Below, piece by piece: positions 9,946 to 19,436 of a stretch of DNA of 64,000 nt. Every line of letters begins with the position of its first letter. Within the stretch, counting starts at the first letter, position 1. The stretch covers positions 1 through 64,000 of the forward strand of contig JAIOYI010000002.1 of the NCBI GenBank assembly GCA_021741205.1, written 5' to 3'. The translations under genes were made by a program, and so were the position numbers. The notes below the pieces were generated by a model. That model made no database searches. It was not told the origin of the DNA and saw only the letters and a program-made list of their open reading frames with translations. The DNA comes from Emcibacter sp. Lineage in GTDB: Bacteria > Pseudomonadota > Alphaproteobacteria > Sphingomonadales > Emcibacteraceae.

Positions 9946-12900
9946 TTATGCAGCGATCTCGTGTTTTATATATTTTTCTAATTCGCTCATCACAATTTCA
10001 GACTGAGAAATGAAATCATGCAATACCTTATCAATATCAGTGGACTTTTTATCATCACAATATTTTTCAAGTTTGAGAATTAATTCACCAAGCCTTAATG
10101 CGCCCACTTGTTGTATTGATGATTTAAAAAAATGTGTCTCACGTTTAAGACTTATAAAATCTCTTTTTTCCACGGCTGCTGTTATAGAAGGAATATTTTC
10201 CATTGTCATATTCATAAACAGTCGTAATATTTCGATATGCTCTCCATTGGTAAGAAGTTTCAAATCATTCAAAATATCATAATCAATAGTTTTCACCTTT
10301 TCAGATGTTTGCATCATTTTATCACTTTGGTTATTACTTTGGAATTTTCTGGATTTAGTATGATTTGGTGAAATCCATTTAACAAGCATTTCATGCATAG
10401 AATCTTGCGTTACTGGTTTTGAGATATAATCATCCATACCAGCCTCAATACATTCTTCCCGATCTCCCTGCATTGCATTGGCAGTAAAGGCAATAATCGG
10501 TATGCGGGGCAGATTTCTATCCTTTTCCAGTTGTCTTATTCGGGTTGAAGCCTCAAGCCCGCCCATCTCAGGCATTTGACAGTCCATAAAAATAAGATCA
10601 AATTTATGCTGCTTGTACATGCTAATGGCTTCATAGCCATTACCCGCGGGCGTAATTGTGCAACCCGCCTTTTCCAAAATGGTGGTTGCAACCATTTTAT
10701 TAACTGGATTATCCTCGACAAGAAGCAAATGGTTGTTATGAAAATCAACGATTTTATGGTTTTGAGTACCCTCTTTAAGTATACTATGCTTGGTAATGAG
10801 AGGTATTTTCTTTTTATCCTTGTGAGCTTTAAGTATTTTAATGGTCACATCAGTAATATCTTTTGGAAATAGTGGCTTATAAAGATATCCCGCAAAACCA
10901 AGTTCTTTTATTTGTTTGCTATTTCCGCTCATTGGTGAGGATGCAACAAGCAACATAGCCGTATTTGAAATATCATTTTCCGATTGAATAAGACTTGCAA
11001 GCATTTCACCATTGAGTTCTGGCATATCATGATCAATTATAATCATATCATAAGGGTTACCGTTCTTAGCCGCTAATTTTAATTCTTCCAAGGCCTCCGA
11101 TCCACGACTTACGGAAGTGACTATGCTGCCGTACTCTCTTAAATAATCCGATGTAATTTTATTGGCTAAAGGATTATCATCAACACAAAGAATCTTGCGA
11201 TCAGCAATGATATGTAAATCTTGGGAAAACTCTTCTTTTTGAGCATCAAAATTTTCTTTTAAAGAAATGGTAACCCAAAAGGTCGTACCCTCCCCTAGTT
11301 TGCTTTTAATGCCAATTTCTCCGCCCATAAGACCAGAAAGGCTTTTACATATGGACAGCCCAAGCCCCGTTCCCCCAAATTTACGGGTTGTGGAATTATC
11401 GGCCTGATCAAATTTATTGAAAATAAGAGCATGTTTATCCTCAGGAATACCGATCCCCGTATCTTGAACTTCAATTTGAAAAACAACTCTTCCATTGTCT
11501 GATTGTTCAGAAGATATATTGAGAAGAATATGACCTTTTTCCGTGAATTTAACCGCATTACTCAAAAGATTTGTTATAATTTGGCGCACTCTGCCTGGGT
11601 CTCCAACCACATTTCTTATCGTATTTTTTTTGATTTGAAATAATAATTCAACATCATTATCAGAGCATTTTAACGACAATAATTCCAACACGTCCTGAAT
11701 GAGTGTTTGAATATTAAAATTCACTTCTTCAAATTCCATTTTTCCTGCCTCAATCTTTGAAAAGTCAAGAATATCGTTGATCAGGGTTAATAATGCATCA
11801 GCGGAACTCATGATAGTATCCGCATAATGTCGCTGTTCATTAGAAAGTTTTGTTTCCAAAAGAAGCCCCGTGGTACCAATAACACCATTCATGGGTGTGC
11901 GAATTTCATGGCTCATATTAGCCAAAAATTCAGACTTCATTTTTGATGTCTCTTCAGCCCGCAACTTTGCTTCACGCAGTTCAATTTCATCCTGTTTTCT
12001 TTCCGTAATATCTCGGATAAATGCAGTATAAAGATGTTCTGACTCTGTTTTTACTTCTGAAATTGACAGATCAATGGGGAAAGTCTCTCCATTACTACGA
12101 ACAGCGATTTCCTCTCGTGAAGTATCAATCATATGCCTCTTACCCGTTCGACCATATTCAGAAAGATATCTATCATGGGTTTGTTGATTGTCATTATTCA
12201 TCAAAATTTTAATATTTTTTCCCAAAATTTTACCAGCACTATAGCCGAACATATCGCATGCAGATTTATTGAAAGACAATATTGTTCCCTTTGTATCAAT
12301 TGAGATTATAGCATCCGCCGCTGTTGATAATATTGCCTCCATAAGAACAGATGTTGATTCAGAATTTCTCATTGACTCCAATAGAGCATGTTGAGCTCTT
12401 TCTCTGGCAATTATTTCCCATTTAAATTGGGTGTAGGCATAAATATAATCAAGAAAGAAAGCTATTAAGAGGACCAAATAAAAAATATTTTTTAAGTAAT
12501 GTGCAATATTAAAATCATTATCAAACAAGGCCGTTGATCCAAAGCCCATATGAAATTCAAGAAAAATTGCGGGAATGAGTGATAATATAAGGGATGAGGT
12601 AAATATAGATGGTTTTTTCTTATTTAAAAACCAAATCAAAGGCATGGAAAGAATAAATAATCCAATCGGGATAACATTAAAATACTGCTTAGTAAAATTA
12701 TCTAATAAGGTTGTCTGTATCAAAAAATAAGCCAAAACTACGAAGAAAGAACTTATCGCCATAATAATTTTAATTTTGTACATATCAGATTTATTTTTCG
12801 GCAATGTGAAATTTATTAAAATGCCAAATGATAATATGAGAACATAAATGCATTTTGACAAAGTCCAAGATACGGGAATTAAGACTTCGTTATTATGAAC

Positions 12901-13227
12901 CTGGTCAATTAATCTGGATGTGGTCAATATATGAATAATATCTACAATAGCTGAACTCATAATGGCAATGCCAATGATTGGCACAATGTAATCTTTATTG
13001 ATGTAATAACGAATAAATGAAAACACGCCAATTATCATAGCTATGACAATTGAAGACCATTCTAATATATAATACGGCATATTTTGATGTGATGAAAAAT
13101 TCAAGCCATATATATTTAAAACAAATGGTAATGTAGTTGCGATTAATACTGTTACAATTATAAAAGTCGGAATTGAGTTGGCGCCCAATCTTTTAATGGT
13201 TGTATTTGGCCTCATTATATTCCTCAT
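9946..13227 (-). CDS. Hybrid sensor histidine kinase with two receiver domains and Hpt
   Basis: A 1093-residue BarA-like phosphorelay protein. Residues 1-270 hold about seven to eight membrane helices of MASE-type sensor character, followed by a PAS domain (about 290-410). The histidine kinase has its H-box at His440 (NMSHEIRTPMNG) and an ATPase with DTGIGIP and GGTGLGLS. Two receiver domains follow, with phospho-Asp 732 (IIIDHDMPEL) and 882 (FMDCQMPEM). A C-terminal Hpt domain has His1032 in ETHFFKSS. The full His-Asp-His relay is present in one chain, so the output is an unlinked response regulator; none is adjacent. The membrane module resembles MASE3/MASE4 types but was not assigned firmly. 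It stands alone between a terminator and the MFS gene. Confidence 0.93.
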   Translation of the reverse strand: MRNIMRPNTTIKRLGANSIPTFIIVTVLIATTLPFVLNIYGLNFSSHQNMPYYILEWSSIVIAMIIGVFSFIRYYINKDYIVPIIGIAIMSSAIVDIIHILTTSRLIDQVHNNEVLIPVSWTLSKCIYVLILSFGILINFTLPKNKSDMYKIKIIMAISSFFVVLAYFLIQTTLLDNFTKQYFNVIPIGLFILSMPLIWFLNKKKPSIFTSSLILSLIPAIFLEFHMGFGSTALFDNDFNIAHYLKNIFYLVLLIAFFLDYIYAYTQFKWEIIARERAQHALLESMRNSESTSVLMEAILSTAADAIISIDTKGTILSFNKSACDMFGYSAGKILGKNIKILMNNDNQQTHDRYLSEYGRTGKRHMIDTSREEIAVRSNGETFPIDLSISEVKTESEHLYTAFIRDITERKQDEIELREAKLRAEETSKMKSEFLANMSHEIRTPMNGVIGTTGLLLETKLSNEQRHYADTIMSSADALLTLINDILDFSKIEAGKMEFEEVNFNIQTLIQDVLELLSLKCSDNDVELLFQIKKNTIRNVVGDPGRVRQIITNLLSNAVKFTEKGHILLNISSEQSDNGRVVFQIEVQDTGIGIPEDKHALIFNKFDQADNSTTRKFGGTGLGLSICKSLSGLMGGEIGIKSKLGEGTTFWVTISLKENFDAQKEEFSQDLHIIADRKILCVDDNPLANKITSDYLREYGSIVTSVSRGSEALEELKLAAKNGNPYDMIIIDHDMPELNGEMLASLIQSENDISNTAMLLVASSPMSGNSKQIKELGFAGYLYKPLFPKDITDVTIKILKAHKDKKKIPLITKHSILKEGTQNHKIVDFHNNHLLLVEDNPVNKMVATTILEKAGCTITPAGNGYEAISMYKQHKFDLIFMDCQMPEMGGLEASTRIRQLEKDRNLPRIPIIAFTANAMQGDREECIEAGMDDYISKPVTQDSMHEMLVKWISPNHTKSRKFQSNNQSDKMMQTSEKVKTIDYDILNDLKLLTNGEHIEILRLFMNMTMENIPSITAAVEKRDFISLKRETHFFKSSIQQVGALRLGELILKLEKYCDDKKSTDIDKVLHDFISQSEIVMSELEKYIKHEIAA

Positions 13228-13315
13228 TAATATATAAATCTTTATATTAAATTAGAATATACTTATTAAGCAAATATTAAATTAATGAATATATTTACGA
13301 GAATAAATTTTAATA

Positions 13316-14539
13316 TTACATCGTATTAAGACGCATAACCCTACGATCAGAAATGACATACCATATTGTAACCAAGAACAATATACCAACAACAACAAAA
13401 ACCATTTCATTCATAACAACCCAACCAAATCTATCCAATATATAACCAGATGACAATGTAGAACAGGCCGTTAATCCATAAACAACAAAATCATTCATAC
13501 CTTGAACATGAGCTTTTTCCCGTGGTGAATAGGCCCGCTCTAATAATATAGTTCCTGCTGTAAACATAAAATTCCAGCCAAGACCAATAAGAATAAGAGA
13601 GCCATAAAAATTTATAAGCTCTAAACCAAGTATAGCAAATGAGGCAGACATAACCATGCACAGCATTCCCGCCATCATAACTTTCACGGGGCCCACCTTT
13701 CCAATTAGTGAGCCACAGAAAAAAGACGGTAAAAACATAAACATAGCATGCCATTGAATAACACTTGCCGCATCACTGACTTGGAAACCACAATAATCTA
13801 CAATTTCTATGGGGGATGCCGTCATGATGTAAGACATAATAAGATAAGCCCCCGCTGCATTTAGGCTCGCACATAAAAAGACAGGTCTTTTAAGGACTTC
13901 CCAAAAGCTTGGTCTAACCTTATTAAAATTTTCTTCAGCACTATTTGCCAAATTATGATCTGGAAATTTTATAAATAACATGATTAATTGAGTAACAAAG
14001 CTTAATGCCATCACCAATATGTAAGACCCTGCATTTTGGAGAGGAAGGTAAAAAATACTTTCAAAAAAACGGGCGGCTGTTGGGGCTATTAGTGCTGCGA
14101 CTAAACCCCCTGCTAAAACATAAGATACAGCCTGCTTATGTTTATGAAGCGGCGTTACTTCCAAGGCCGTAAAACGATAAAATGCCGAAAATGACTGAAA
14201 AATACCGTGCTGCATCACACCTAGAACAAAAATAATAAAGTTTTCCGCATAAATACCGTAAAAAGCACATAATCCAGACAGAAGTGCAAAAACAGCGCCC
14301 AATTGAAACCCTCGCCTTCTGCCATATTTTTTCATAAACATCGAGGCAGGATAAGCCGTTAGAGCAGCCGCAACCAAACCTGATGCTGCAGGAATTGTTG
14401 CAAGAGCCGTGCTCCCTGTGATCATTTTTCCAACCAAAGCAGAATATGTCACAATCGTAATGGTTGACGTCAGCGCAATAGCTTGGGCAATAAAAAGCAA
14501 GACAACATTTACTTTATAGTTTTTAAGGGTCTGATCCAT
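13316..14539 (-). CDS. MFS transporter
   Basis: A 407-residue protein with about twelve membrane helices in two halves and the major facilitator loop 2-3 motif in degenerate form (MKKYGRRRGFQ). It resembles putative drug or metabolite efflux permeases of the family, but nothing in the sequence identifies the substrate. The start codon lies 2 bp after the stop of the metallo-beta-lactamase-fold gene, so it is probably the last gene of the mltB-to-MFS transcription unit. In many relatives, as I recall, the conserved run ends with the MBL gene, so this may be a lineage-specific addition. Confidence 0.87.
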   Translation of the reverse strand: MDQTLKNYKVNVVLLFIAQAIALTSTITIVTYSALVGKMITGSTALATIPAASGLVAAALTAYPASMFMKKYGRRRGFQLGAVFALLSGLCAFYGIYAENFIIFVLGVMQHGIFQSFSAFYRFTALEVTPLHKHKQAVSYVLAGGLVAALIAPTAARFFESIFYLPLQNAGSYILVMALSFVTQLIMLFIKFPDHNLANSAEENFNKVRPSFWEVLKRPVFLCASLNAAGAYLIMSYIMTASPIEIVDYCGFQVSDAASVIQWHAMFMFLPSFFCGSLIGKVGPVKVMMAGMLCMVMSASFAILGLELINFYGSLILIGLGWNFMFTAGTILLERAYSPREKAHVQGMNDFVVYGLTACSTLSSGYILDRFGWVVMNEMVFVVVGILFLVTIWYVISDRRVMRLNTM

Positions 14540-14541
14540 TT

Positions 14542-15300
14542 TTATGCAATCGCAATAACCATGCCGTCATAGGCAGGTTCAATATTGTTGGGAAGTAACT
14601 TTACCAAGCTGTCATAATCCATATCATTGGTCATGTGCGTTAAGATGGCTCGTTTTGGTTTATAATTTTCAATCCAGCGCAATGTTTGCTCTAAATGAGA
14701 ATGCGTCGGATGGGGTGACAGTCGTAATGCATCAACAATCCAAAGATCTAGATCGTATAAATATCTTTCACTATCTTCATCTATTACATTAAAATCTGTT
14801 GAGTAAACGACTTTATTTAAACGAAAAGATAAAGTTTTCATAGTGCCGTGCGTAAGGTTAAATGGCTGAATAGGAATTTCCCCAATGTAAAATTTATTCT
14901 CATCAATGATATGATCATTGAGAATGGCCGGATAGCCATGTTTACTTTCAAATATATAGTTAAAACGTCTTTTCAGTACCGCCATAGTATCTGCATTGCC
15001 ATAAGCATCAATTTTTCTTTTCATCATTTGCGATATGGCCCGCAAATCGTCAATACCATGGGTATGATCCGCATGATCATGGGTATAAAGCACAGCATCA
15101 AGACGAGCAATATTCGCATCAAGACATTGTTCACGAAGATCAGGCGTTGTATCAATTAAAATTTCTGTTCCCTGATCCTCAACAAAAATTGATGATCTGC
15201 GCCTTCTATTCTTGGGGTTACGGGGATCACACACTCCCCATTTTCCGCCAATTCTGGGAACTCCCGTTGATGTGCCACAGCCAAGAATAGTAATATTCAT
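14542..15300 (-). CDS. MBL-fold metallo-hydrolase (PhnP-like)
   Basis: A 252-residue metallo-beta-lactamase-fold hydrolase. The two-metal signature THDHADHTHG (HxHxDH) is intact, and further ligands are plausible in LTHGTM, YSTDFN and LTHM. The N-terminus with ILGCGTSTGVPRIG is typical of the PhnP/YcbX-like subgroup of cyclic phosphodiesterases. The physiological substrate is unknown; this gene is commonly found next to tatD and metG in alphaproteobacteria. It overlaps tatD by four bases, indicating translational coupling. Confidence 0.9.
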   Translation of the reverse strand: MNITILGCGTSTGVPRIGGKWGVCDPRNPKNRRRRSSIFVEDQGTEILIDTTPDLREQCLDANIARLDAVLYTHDHADHTHGIDDLRAISQMMKRKIDAYGNADTMAVLKRRFNYIFESKHGYPAILNDHIIDENKFYIGEIPIQPFNLTHGTMKTLSFRLNKVVYSTDFNVIDEDSERYLYDLDLWIVDALRLSPHPTHSHLEQTLRWIENYKPKRAILTHMTNDMDYDSLVKLLPNNIEPAYDGMVIAIA

Positions 15301-16076
15301 GGTCTTATGGCCTTTTGAAACAGAGTATAAAAATTATCCGTGGTTGTCTTAGCCAGTTCCTCATAAGGAACATTAAGAAGTTTAGCCAAAAATTCCGCCG
15401 TATATTTCACATAAGACGGCTCATTGGGTTTGCCTCTTTTGGGTACAGGAGAAAGATAGGGCGCATCCGTTTCAATAAGCAACCGATCAAGAGGAATTGT
15501 CTTAACGATTTCCTGAAGATCTTTTGCACTGTTGAAGGTCACAATACCGGAAATTGATATATAAAAACCCAGATCAAGGCTTATTTCTGCAAATGCTTGA
15601 GAGGCGGTAAAACAATGAATAACGGCAGAGTAGGCCCCCTTCCCCATTTCTTGCTTTAAAATATGAGCGCAAGCCTCGTCAGCGTCTCTTGCATGCACAA
15701 TTAAGGGTAATCCCGTTTCACGAGCAGCCGTTATATGACTGCGGAAGTTTTCTTCTTGAAGTATGCGATCCGAATATTCATAAAAAAAATCAAGTCCACT
15801 TTCGCCGATACCAACTACTTTGCAGTGTTGTGCCCTTTCTATAAGGTCAGACGTCTTAATATGGCTCTCTTGTTCGGCTTCATGGGGATGGCTTCCCACG
15901 GTGGCATAAACATGGGGATATTGATTAGCAATGGCCAAAACATCATCAAATTCGCTAAGACGGGCATTAATTGCCAGCATAGTTTCAACGCCCGCATTCT
16001 TGGCCCGTGCCATAACACCGTCTATGTCATCTGTCATCGTGCCATAATTAAGATGGCAATGGCTATCGACTATCAT
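15297..16076 (-). CDS. TatD family metal-dependent hydrolase
   Basis: A 259-residue TIM-barrel amidohydrolase-like DNase of the TatD/YcfH family. Metal ligands are visible in DSHCHLNY near the N-terminus, GESGLDFFYE, PLIVHARDAD, VIHCFTASQ and the late LIETDAPYLSPVP. Relatives act as 3'-5' exonucleases on DNA, sometimes RNA. It overlaps metG and the MBL gene by four bases on either side. Confidence 0.93.
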   Translation of the reverse strand: MIVDSHCHLNYGTMTDDIDGVMARAKNAGVETMLAINARLSEFDDVLAIANQYPHVYATVGSHPHEAEQESHIKTSDLIERAQHCKVVGIGESGLDFFYEYSDRILQEENFRSHITAARETGLPLIVHARDADEACAHILKQEMGKGAYSAVIHCFTASQAFAEISLDLGFYISISGIVTFNSAKDLQEIVKTIPLDRLLIETDAPYLSPVPKRGKPNEPSYVKYTAEFLAKLLNVPYEELAKTTTDNFYTLFQKAIRP

Positions 16077-17626
16077 TTATTTTCAGCTTCAACATAACGA
16101 GGGAAAACGCCTTCTGGTTTATCGAGTTTTGTTCCAGTTTTCAATCTTCCCAATACGCCTAATTGATCATACCCTCTTTTATCACCGTCAATATTGATTT
16201 GATCCAGAAGCATTTCTGCGGAATCTGGCATTATAAATCGAATTAAAATACCAATTTGACGCACCACCTCGGCTGTAACATAAAGCACCGTACCCATACG
16301 AACAGTATCCGTATTTTTTAAAGCCCATGGTTCTTGACCTGCAAAATAGACATTACAGTCCGAAACCACTTTCCATATAGTTTCCAGAACTTTATTAATT
16401 TGTTGCATATCCATAAATTCTCGAATTGCAGGCAGAAGATCATCCGCGGCTTGAAGAATTTTTTCATCTTCTTCTTTTAACTGACCTTGGTCTGGGATTT
16501 TGCCGTCACAATTTTTAAAAATCATACTGAGGGAACGTTGAGCAAGATTTCCCAGATCATTGGCAAGATCCGAATTGATGCGATTAATCATGGCCGTTCT
16601 AGAAAAATCCCCGTCATTACCAAAAGGAACTTCCCGCATAAGGAAATAGCGCACTTGATCAAGACCAAATTCATCAACAATTTCAAAGGGATCGATCACA
16701 TTACCTAGGGATTTGGAGATTTTTTGCCCCTCATTTGTCCACCATCCATGGGCAAACACCCGTCTTGGAGGTTCAATATCCGCCGCCATCAAGAAGGCTG
16801 GCCAATAGACCGCATGAAAGCGTAAAATATCCTTCCCAACCATATGAACATCCGCGGGCCAGAATTTCTGAAATTTTTCACTGTCCGTATTGGGATAGCC
16901 GGCTCCCGTCAGGTAATTGGTCAGAGCGTCAATCCAAACATACATAATATGTTTTTCATTTCCTGGAACGGGAACACCCCAAGAAAAACTGGTACGAGAA
17001 ACTGATAAATCACGCAAGCCGCCCTCCACAAAGCTTTTTACTTCGTTTTTTCGGCTTTTGGGTAATACCGTTTCTGGCAATGTCTCATACCAATTTAAAA
17101 GTTTTTCTTCCCATGCCGACAATTTAAAGAAATAGCTTTCTTCCTCTACCCATTCTACGGGCGCACCAGTTGGGGCAAGTTTATCCCCATTGGATGCGGT
17201 TTGTAACTCACTCTCAGCATAAAAGGCCTCATCCCGAACCGAATACCAACCAGAATATTTATCCAAATAGATATTTCCGTTTGCCTCTATTTTTTTCCAT
17301 AAGGCCTGACAAGAAACCTTGTGGCGTTCTTCTGTGGTTCGGATAAAATCATCATTGGAAAATTTCATAAATTTTGCGAGTTCTCTAAATCGTTCAGAGA
17401 CCTCATTACAAAACTCAATAGGAGCCTTACCCTTAGCGGCGGCTGATTTTTCAACTTTTTGGCCATGCTCATCAGTTCCCGTAAGAAACATCACGTCAAA
17501 ACCATCCAAACGCTTGAAACGTGCCAAAACGTCGCAAGCCAAGGTCGTATAAGCATGACCGATATGGGGTATATCATTCACATAATATATGGGTGTTGTG
17601 ATATAAAATGGCTTTTTTGCCGGCAT
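16073..17626 (-). CDS. metG: Methionyl-tRNA synthetase
   Basis: Charges tRNA-Met. The 517-residue class I synthetase has HIGH at His21-His24 and the KMSKS loop as KISKS at residues 302-306. The zinc-knuckle cysteines and the C-terminal dimerisation domain of the longer E. coli type are absent, so it belongs to the short, zinc-less form common in alphaproteobacteria. It begins 10 bp after holB and overlaps tatD by four bases. Confidence 0.97.
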   Translation of the reverse strand: MPAKKPFYITTPIYYVNDIPHIGHAYTTLACDVLARFKRLDGFDVMFLTGTDEHGQKVEKSAAAKGKAPIEFCNEVSERFRELAKFMKFSNDDFIRTTEERHKVSCQALWKKIEANGNIYLDKYSGWYSVRDEAFYAESELQTASNGDKLAPTGAPVEWVEEESYFFKLSAWEEKLLNWYETLPETVLPKSRKNEVKSFVEGGLRDLSVSRTSFSWGVPVPGNEKHIMYVWIDALTNYLTGAGYPNTDSEKFQKFWPADVHMVGKDILRFHAVYWPAFLMAADIEPPRRVFAHGWWTNEGQKISKSLGNVIDPFEIVDEFGLDQVRYFLMREVPFGNDGDFSRTAMINRINSDLANDLGNLAQRSLSMIFKNCDGKIPDQGQLKEEDEKILQAADDLLPAIREFMDMQQINKVLETIWKVVSDCNVYFAGQEPWALKNTDTVRMGTVLYVTAEVVRQIGILIRFIMPDSAEMLLDQINIDGDKRGYDQLGVLGRLKTGTKLDKPEGVFPRYVEAENK

Positions 17627-17636
17627 AAAAAATACT

Positions 17637-18746
17637 CTAATTTAATCTTTGACTTAACAGAGCAAAGGAGCTCAAGATAACCTGTTTGCGATCCAAATTG
17701 ATCTGATTCATTTTATGGGTTATCTTTTCCCACAGGTCAACCCACTGATCAAGCGATATTCTTTGTCCAAGACGTTCCATAAGCTCAAATTCACCAGTAA
17801 GAACAGCTTTGATGGGGCTTTCTTCTTTGGACAATTCGTTGACGCTGGCCACATGTCGTATCATTCGATTGATAAAAGAGGTGAGCATTTCGCTATATAG
17901 AAAATACTGAAGATCATCCCCCTTTTTTGCCAAATTATCCGCCATCTTATGGACTAAAGGAATATCAAGCATAGGCAAAGAGGCCAATATTTCCAAAAGC
18001 TCTGTATAAAGTTCTAATCCTCTATTTTCTATAAGCTTAATGGCATAGCCTGGACTACCCTCGCTCAATATTGCATAACCCGCTATTTCATCAGCATTCA
18101 GCATAGGATATTTTTCAACCAATATTTTTTCAACAACTTGCAACGACAAAGGACTTAATCTTATTTGTCGACATCTTGAGGTTATGGTTGGTAATAATTT
18201 TCCAGGAGCATGAGCCAAAAGAAAAAGAATGGCATTTTTGGGCGGCTCTTCTAAGGCTTTTAACAGGGCATTAGAAGCATTGCGGTTCATCTCATCGGCA
18301 CTATCAATAATAACAATGCGCCACCCACCGTCTAATGCGGTTTTCATAAAGAAATTTTGTAATTTTCGTACATCATCAACAACAATTTCTTCCTTTAATT
18401 TATCATTCTTTTCATTGGGTTGACGTTCAATAACAAGCATTCCAGAATGGCTGCCAGCCGAGATTAGTTTATTATCGTAGGAACTAATATCCGTATGAAG
18501 TGATGTAATAGGTGCCGATTTGAAATCATCTCCAAATAAACTTGGGCCATCATTATTATCTTCTGGAGGATTATGAAGTAAAAAACGGGCAATTTTATGA
18601 GCGAGTAATGCCTTGCCCGTACCTCGTGGACCCGTAATCAGCCATGCATGATGCAGCCGTTCCGAATTATAGGCATCAAGGAACATTTTCTCAGACAACT
18701 CATGTCCTATTATTTCATAGTCTATTTTTGCTTCATCACTCAGCAA
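17637..18746 (-). CDS. holB: DNA polymerase III subunit delta'
   Basis: A clamp-loader subunit of 369 residues, homologous to DnaX. It has an AAA+ Walker A-like GPRGTGKALLAHK and the sensor-1 SRC motif in TSRCRQIRL, with ADEMNRNASNALLKALEEPP at the subunit interface. The order tmk-holB-metG-tatD is a classic conserved neighbourhood and supports the assignment over other DnaX relatives. Confidence 0.94.
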   Translation of the reverse strand: MLSDEAKIDYEIIGHELSEKMFLDAYNSERLHHAWLITGPRGTGKALLAHKIARFLLHNPPEDNNDGPSLFGDDFKSAPITSLHTDISSYDNKLISAGSHSGMLVIERQPNEKNDKLKEEIVVDDVRKLQNFFMKTALDGGWRIVIIDSADEMNRNASNALLKALEEPPKNAILFLLAHAPGKLLPTITSRCRQIRLSPLSLQVVEKILVEKYPMLNADEIAGYAILSEGSPGYAIKLIENRGLELYTELLEILASLPMLDIPLVHKMADNLAKKGDDLQYFLYSEMLTSFINRMIRHVASVNELSKEESPIKAVLTGEFELMERLGQRISLDQWVDLWEKITHKMNQINLDRKQVILSSFALLSQRLN

Positions 18747-18758
18747 TATAAAATGTCC

Positions 18759-19436
18759 TTAATTAAGATTAAAAGCGATTTTGACATGTTTCCAGATACG
18801 GCTGTCTATTTTCTGGATGGTATCGTTTGCGGATACTGTGAAGAAACGATCTGGGTTTTTGGCTGCTATATTAAGAAATTCGTCCCGCAAACACTTATGG
18901 TATTTTTCTCCCATTTTTTCAAATCGATCTTCTCGTAAATTTTCCGCTATGATTGATTCTCTTTGATGGGCACGGGCAAGTCCATGCTTCGGATCAGCAT
19001 CAAGAAGGATCGTCATATCGGGCCAGAAATCTTGTGTAGTAATACGATGAATTTGCGCAATAATTTCATGACCTAGCCCATGCCCAGCACCTTGGTAAGC
19101 AAAGGTTGAGTCTGCATATCTGTCAGTGATAACCCACTGCCCTCTTTCCAAAGCAGGAAGAATGATCTTCTTTAAGTGATCGACCCGTGCTGCATAAAAA
19201 AGCAATACTTCTGTCATAGGATCCCATTTAACAGCTTCCCCTTTTAGGAGTAATTGTCTTATTTCTTCTGCACCAACGGATCCTCCTGGTTCACGGGTCA
19301 AAACAACATCAATACCCTGTCCCACAAGATGATCAGCAAGAATTTTGACTTGAGTAGATTTTCCGACACCTTCCCCCCCCTCAAAAGAAATAAATTTTCC
19401 TCTAATTTCATTTGAGGGTAATATATTTTCACTCAC
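18759..19436 (-). CDS. tmk: Thymidylate kinase
   Basis: Phosphorylates dTMP to dTDP. The 225-residue protein has the P-loop FEGGEGVGKSTQ, the substrate-binding LTREPGGS, and the DRY-type VITDRYADSTFAYQGAG. Its start overlaps the end of the D-alanyl-D-alanine carboxypeptidase gene by eight bases, and holB begins 12 bp downstream. Confidence 0.96.
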   Translation of the reverse strand: MSENILPSNEIRGKFISFEGGEGVGKSTQVKILADHLVGQGIDVVLTREPGGSVGAEEIRQLLLKGEAVKWDPMTEVLLFYAARVDHLKKIILPALERGQWVITDRYADSTFAYQGAGHGLGHEIIAQIHRITTQDFWPDMTILLDADPKHGLARAHQRESIIAENLREDRFEKMGEKYHKCLRDEFLNIAAKNPDRFFTVSANDTIQKIDSRIWKHVKIAFNLN

